From contig NW_024466004.1 in NCBI RefSeq assembly GCF_017591425.1, positions 35,094,501 through 35,158,500 of the forward strand: DNA of 64,000 bases. The letters are read 5' to 3'. The notes below the pieces were generated by a model that saw only the letters and a program-made list of their open reading frames with translations, ran no database searches and was not told where the DNA came from. Both the position numbers and the translations under genes were made by a program. Below are positions 60,291 through 64,000 of the stretch, one piece after another. Numbering within the stretch: position 1 is the stretch's first letter; every line of letters starts with the position of its first letter. This DNA is from Ochotona curzoniae. Lineage: Eukaryota > Chordata > Mammalia > Lagomorpha > Ochotonidae.

Positions 60291-60957
60291 ACATTTAAAA
60301 TTGGCAAAAATAAACAATGGAAACTGTTCAACGACTAAAAATAAAGAAAACTCTTCAATGAAGACTACAGGTATTTGTATGAGTTTACTGTATATATAGG
60401 AGCAATATTCCAAATCAGTGTTTCCTACTCCAAATAACACCGAGAAGTCTGAGATGTAATCAGCTTTCTTAACTATTCCAATTCCTGAGCTGGAAATGAG
60501 AGTACTGACCAGATAATTTCTAATCATTTCTAGTTCCAGGTCTATTTCTACTAATCTATATGTTCTACAACTTGAAATCATTCTTATCAAAAGCATTCTC
60601 CCTTGATTTGAACCAAAAACAAACAAGTGTTTGGCAATTGGCCAGCACAAAGAAAAATGTATCAAAGACTCAATAGCTGAAAATGTTAAAACTGGAAACC
60701 ATGATTTATGACAAAACAGTTACACATAGTTCATTTCATTCTTTTGAGGCTCTAAAATACTACCTTTGTATTTTTAGTGTACAATATCCAAAAGGAACTA
60801 TTTACAACTGAATCAAACTTTACATGAAAGTATTAAGTACAACAATAGAATCCTCTAATTTGTTATTACAGATTCATTTGAACATTTAAAAGATGGGATA
60901 AGTCATACCATACTATCACAGAGAAAAATACACACAAAATACTACGAATACAAATAT

Positions 60958-61150
60958 AGCAGTGATTAAGAGCTAAGGTTTCTTAGAGTTCTACATATTT
61001 GAATACAAATATAGCAATGACAGCTGTTACTAGTTATATAAATCAAAATTACATAATCTCTCCAACTCCTCCTTTCGTCTTCTGAAAACAGTGATAATGC
61101 CAGAAACTTCAAATGAAAATGTCTACCATGCTGCCTGGCATTAAATATGC
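60958..61150 (+). mobile_element. MIR SINE
   Basis: AGCAGTGATTAAGAGCTAAGG is a MIR-type head; ACAGCTGTTACTAG and CTGCCTGGCATTAAATATGC follow. Confidence 0.55.
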
Positions 61151-61264
61151 ATGCAACACACACAAGCTTTCACTACTATTACTTCTTCAGTAACAAAAAG
61201 AGCAAATTTCAATCAGAAAATTCAAATTTCAGTTTCAACATTACTGCTACCTGCATACTTTCCC

Positions 61265-61412
61265 CAATGACAGCATATGAGTGACAGAGACAGGACGATT
61301 TGGGCCATCCCCTGCTGCCTTCCAGGATACATTTTAGCAGCAAGTTGAAATCAAAAACAAAACCCAGACATCAACCCAAACCCCCCCAAATAGGCTACAG
61401 GTGCCTTAGGTT
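61265..61412 (-). mobile_element. CSINE fragment, degraded
   Basis: Reverse fragment with TGCTGCCTTCCAGGATACAT and TTAGCAGCAAGTTGAAATC. Confidence 0.5.
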
Positions 61413-61684
61413 GTCTTTTAATTACTTGAGATTAACACCTACCCCATTTAAGTCTTTTTCCCTTTCTTTCAGATCTTAACAATGATTCCCACTGACCTTC
61501 AAATACTACCTTTCTCTAATGCCACTTCTTTACTTCACATTGATTTCAGTTCCTTTCTCTATCCTTCTTGTGCATATCAGCAGTCTACAGTCTACACACC
61601 CCTCCCAAATCCCAAGCTTGAATTTCCAGTGTTTATTGTATTAGACGCATTAAATAAATCACTTATTGAACAGAAAAAAGCCAA

Positions 61685-61860
61685 AGGAAATATTTATTAA
61701 CTACCTAAGTATATGCTGGATGTTTTTACATCACATACAGATTAAGTAAGACACCCAAATCTCACTACCAGTAAAAGAGAGAGTTAGAACTCAGACATAG
61801 ATCTGCTTAATGACAGAGTCCACACTGTTCTTTTCCACTGCCTTTTCCAGTCCATCTACA
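61685..61860 (-). mobile_element. MIR or L2 remnant
   Basis: Reverse pattern TTAAGTAAGACACCCAAATCT, GAGAGTTAGAACTCAGAC and ACAGAGTCCACACTGTTC. Confidence 0.5.
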
Positions 61861-62739
61861 GGCCACCCAGCATTGGGAACCACAGAAATAAACAGAACAC
61901 AAATATTTCAAATACAATGCAGATTCATGAATAATACTTAGGTGAACTATGCTGACTGAACAAAATATATTCTCTGTTAAGCAGTCTCTAGTGTTAAATG
62001 GTCACAGTTTGGGTGAGAAAACAGATTTATTTAAGTAATAAAATAAATTAACCAATGGTCAAGATAAAACAAGTAACACACAGGTGTAAAAACTAAGACT
62101 TGAGAGACGAGCATGTGCTTGCTGCTAACTCAGGGTGGGAAGACACTCAGCACAGGAATATAAAAGCACTATAGCTATCACGATTCATTCAGAATATCCC
62201 AAATAATTCAAAATACAGAAAGCAGTATATGCAATGATGGATGAAACTTTGAAAAGTCTTATGTGCCAAGGGATAAACAAAGGGAGCAACTCAAGGACAT
62301 ATTCAGAATCCTAGATTGAGAAACTTCAGGTTTGTGAGTTAAACGAAAGGCTAAACAGAAAGGCAAATATACCTTGAAAGTAAGAAAAATAAAACAAACT
62401 TAAAATAAGAAAACAGAAGTTATGCATGGAATTTTCAGTTTTATACATCACTAAATGAAGTACTGGAAGCTAACTGAACTGGTGAAGTGAAGCAGTTGTT
62501 CGGCCCTGAAGACTGGTCCACCGTAAGTTTTATGCAGTCCAAGCTGGGCACTGAAAAACAGCTCACAATCCATCTACTTATCGTTGCTTAACAGTATAAT
62601 CAACTTCCTACTTAAAAATCTGATCATGTTACCCCTACCCGAACCAATACCTATTCCTTGCACGTTTGTAACCTGTGATCTCAGAAAGCAGATTTCAGTT
62701 AGACTGGAGAAGCACACATCAAATAAAGTTGAAGACATC
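61861..62739. other. IBTK: Upstream intron, no feature seen
   Basis: No CpG-rich promoter or first exon was seen here or elsewhere in 58690-64000. Confidence 0.5.
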
Positions 62740-62915
62740 ACATTCAGACACCTGAGCTGGTAACCCTAATACATCATTTACTAGATAACTATCCTTGGAG
62801 ACATCACTTAATTTTATTCTAAGTTTCAATCTCTCATTTGTGAAAAGGGGAGAATGACCATCTCCTAACTTGTTTTCAAAATTAAAGGAAACAATGCAAT
62901 GACATGACAAGCACT
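62740..62915 (+). mobile_element. MIR SINE
   Basis: CATCACTTAATTTTATTCTA, TTTGTGAAAAGGGGAGAATG and GACAAGCACTTAACAAATG follow the MIR core and 3' order. Confidence 0.7.
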
Positions 62916-63084
62916 TAACAAATGTGAAGGAGGTAAAGACAGACTGCTAAACAATTGAGAAAAGGCCTGGACTGTTTTACGGTCCTTTATCTTGGGAACA
63001 CTTTCCACCCAAACGTTTTTATGAGGTTACCACTTCATGCTTTACAAATATACCTACTATCTGTAAAACTTTCACATAGATGTG

Positions 63085-63185
63085 CCTGGAGCAAATTAAT
63101 TTACTTCTCATTTCAGCTTTATTATCTCTAAATATGTAAATATGATTACCTTCCTCAGAAATTCACGTGAAAGTTTAAAGTAACC
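63085..63185 (+). mobile_element. MIR SINE fragment
   Basis: GAGCAAATTAATTTACTTCTC and ATCTCTAAATATGTAAATATG resemble the MIR core with its TGTAAAATGGGGATAAT region. Confidence 0.5.
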
Positions 63186-63294
63186 TGAAAGTAAGTGATC
63201 CAAAACCATACCCACAGAAAACAATCCTCTAGTTTCTCATATATATTTTGCCCAAACTGCTCTCTCAAAGTGCAATTAAGAAATCCTCAATGAG

Positions 63295-63460
63295 AAGTAG
63301 CACAGCGTAAGTAGAAATATCCCCTTTATGGGTAGTCATATGAATTGAGGTGCAACCTTGGGCAAGTAACTTAACCCGCCCAATTCTCAAGTTTTTGCGA
63401 AATGCCAACAGTAACAACCCGCCTCACCTACACATGAAGACTTAGAAGCTTTGTAGAGAG
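63295..63460 (+). mobile_element. MIR SINE
   Basis: Contains ACCTTGGGCAAGTAACTTAA, the MIR core motif, then TCTCAAGTTTTTGCG and a diverged end. Confidence 0.72.
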
Positions 63461-64000
63461 GGGACACTGCTATGTTTATTTATATTTATCACCAAATAAT
63501 TCATCTCAAATAGGCAGATTTATTGTTTTTGAAATTTTCTTTAAAACCAAATCTGTTTACATTAAAGTCAGACATAAAAAATCAAGCATAAGCTACAAAT
63601 TATAATGACTAAAAAGCACAAAAAAAGTTAAAAATCTTTTTGTAACCCTTAACAATCGTTCACACAATTTTAAAAGTACTTGAAACTCCAGAAAATAATT
63701 TAGTTTAATCAATGTCATAATTTTAACTTTGTTCAAGTACTCACTGGGTGAAAAACACAGTTCAATACACTGGCAACGCATTCCTAGTTTCACAACCGAG
63801 AAAATACCTAAATATTAGAGGCAGAGGCCAGCACAACCTGGATGTGGCAAAGAATTACTACACTATTTACACTGGTAAAATTAATCTAGTACCATTTATA
63901 ACAAATAACCAAATAATATGGAGCTCCTTTCATTGGTAGTGCATTCTCTTATGATCTATTGAGTTTTATAGGCCAAAAGTTTCAAAGGTTAAAAATGTGT

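Noticed and set aside
58690..64000. IBTK first exon, promoter or CpG island
   Set aside because: The region is AT-rich with no CpG cluster and no convincing donor-bounded leader exon.

Overview
This window is mammalian nuclear DNA: AT-rich, intron-dominated, and dense with one family of tRNA-derived SINEs whose form (GGCCC head, a GGACGGAAGATCTTC block, a CTCTGTATATCTG block, an AATAAATCTTT tail) is the lagomorph CSINE. The variant looks like pika (Ochotona) rather than rabbit. A lagomorph-type L1 3' end with a G-rich tract supports this. The species call is an inference from repeat type; the gene identity is firm.

The window holds one protein-coding gene, IBTK (inhibitor of Bruton tyrosine kinase), on the minus strand. 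I traced 25 consecutive coding exons from the start codon at 58319 down to 4255. All have GT-AG borders and their phases join without a break: 3725 nt, about 1241 codons. Domain order is ankyrin repeats (coding exons 1-2), an RCC1-like propeller (3-8), BTB/POZ 1 (11), BTB/POZ 2 with a BACK-like helical region (13-18), and a long disordered basic and Ser/Pro-rich tail (19-25). The last roughly 110 residues, the stop codon and the 3'UTR lie beyond position 1. The non-coding first exon and promoter lie beyond position 64000. The first coding exon carries a 370-nt leader segment with four very short upstream ORFs, fitting the known control of IBTK translation under eIF2 phosphorylation.

The rest is intron. 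58690-64000 is upstream intron with old MIR elements and a few SINEs. 20469-22954 and about 50883-53150 are two copies of a GC-rich composite retroposon with a degenerate tandem-repeat core and a shared 3' end. It resembles primate SVA in architecture but I do not recognise it; it is the most interesting non-genic feature here. Also present are two 3'-truncated U2 snRNA pseudogenes with target-site duplications, an L1 3' end with a 16-nt duplication, a MER20 DNA-transposon remnant, an ERVL-MaLR LTR fragment, an old L1 fragment, MIR and L2 remnants, a (CA)24 microsatellite and more than 40 CSINE copies. I found no second gene, tRNA gene or CRISPR array; the many short ORFs elsewhere are chance or SINE-derived.
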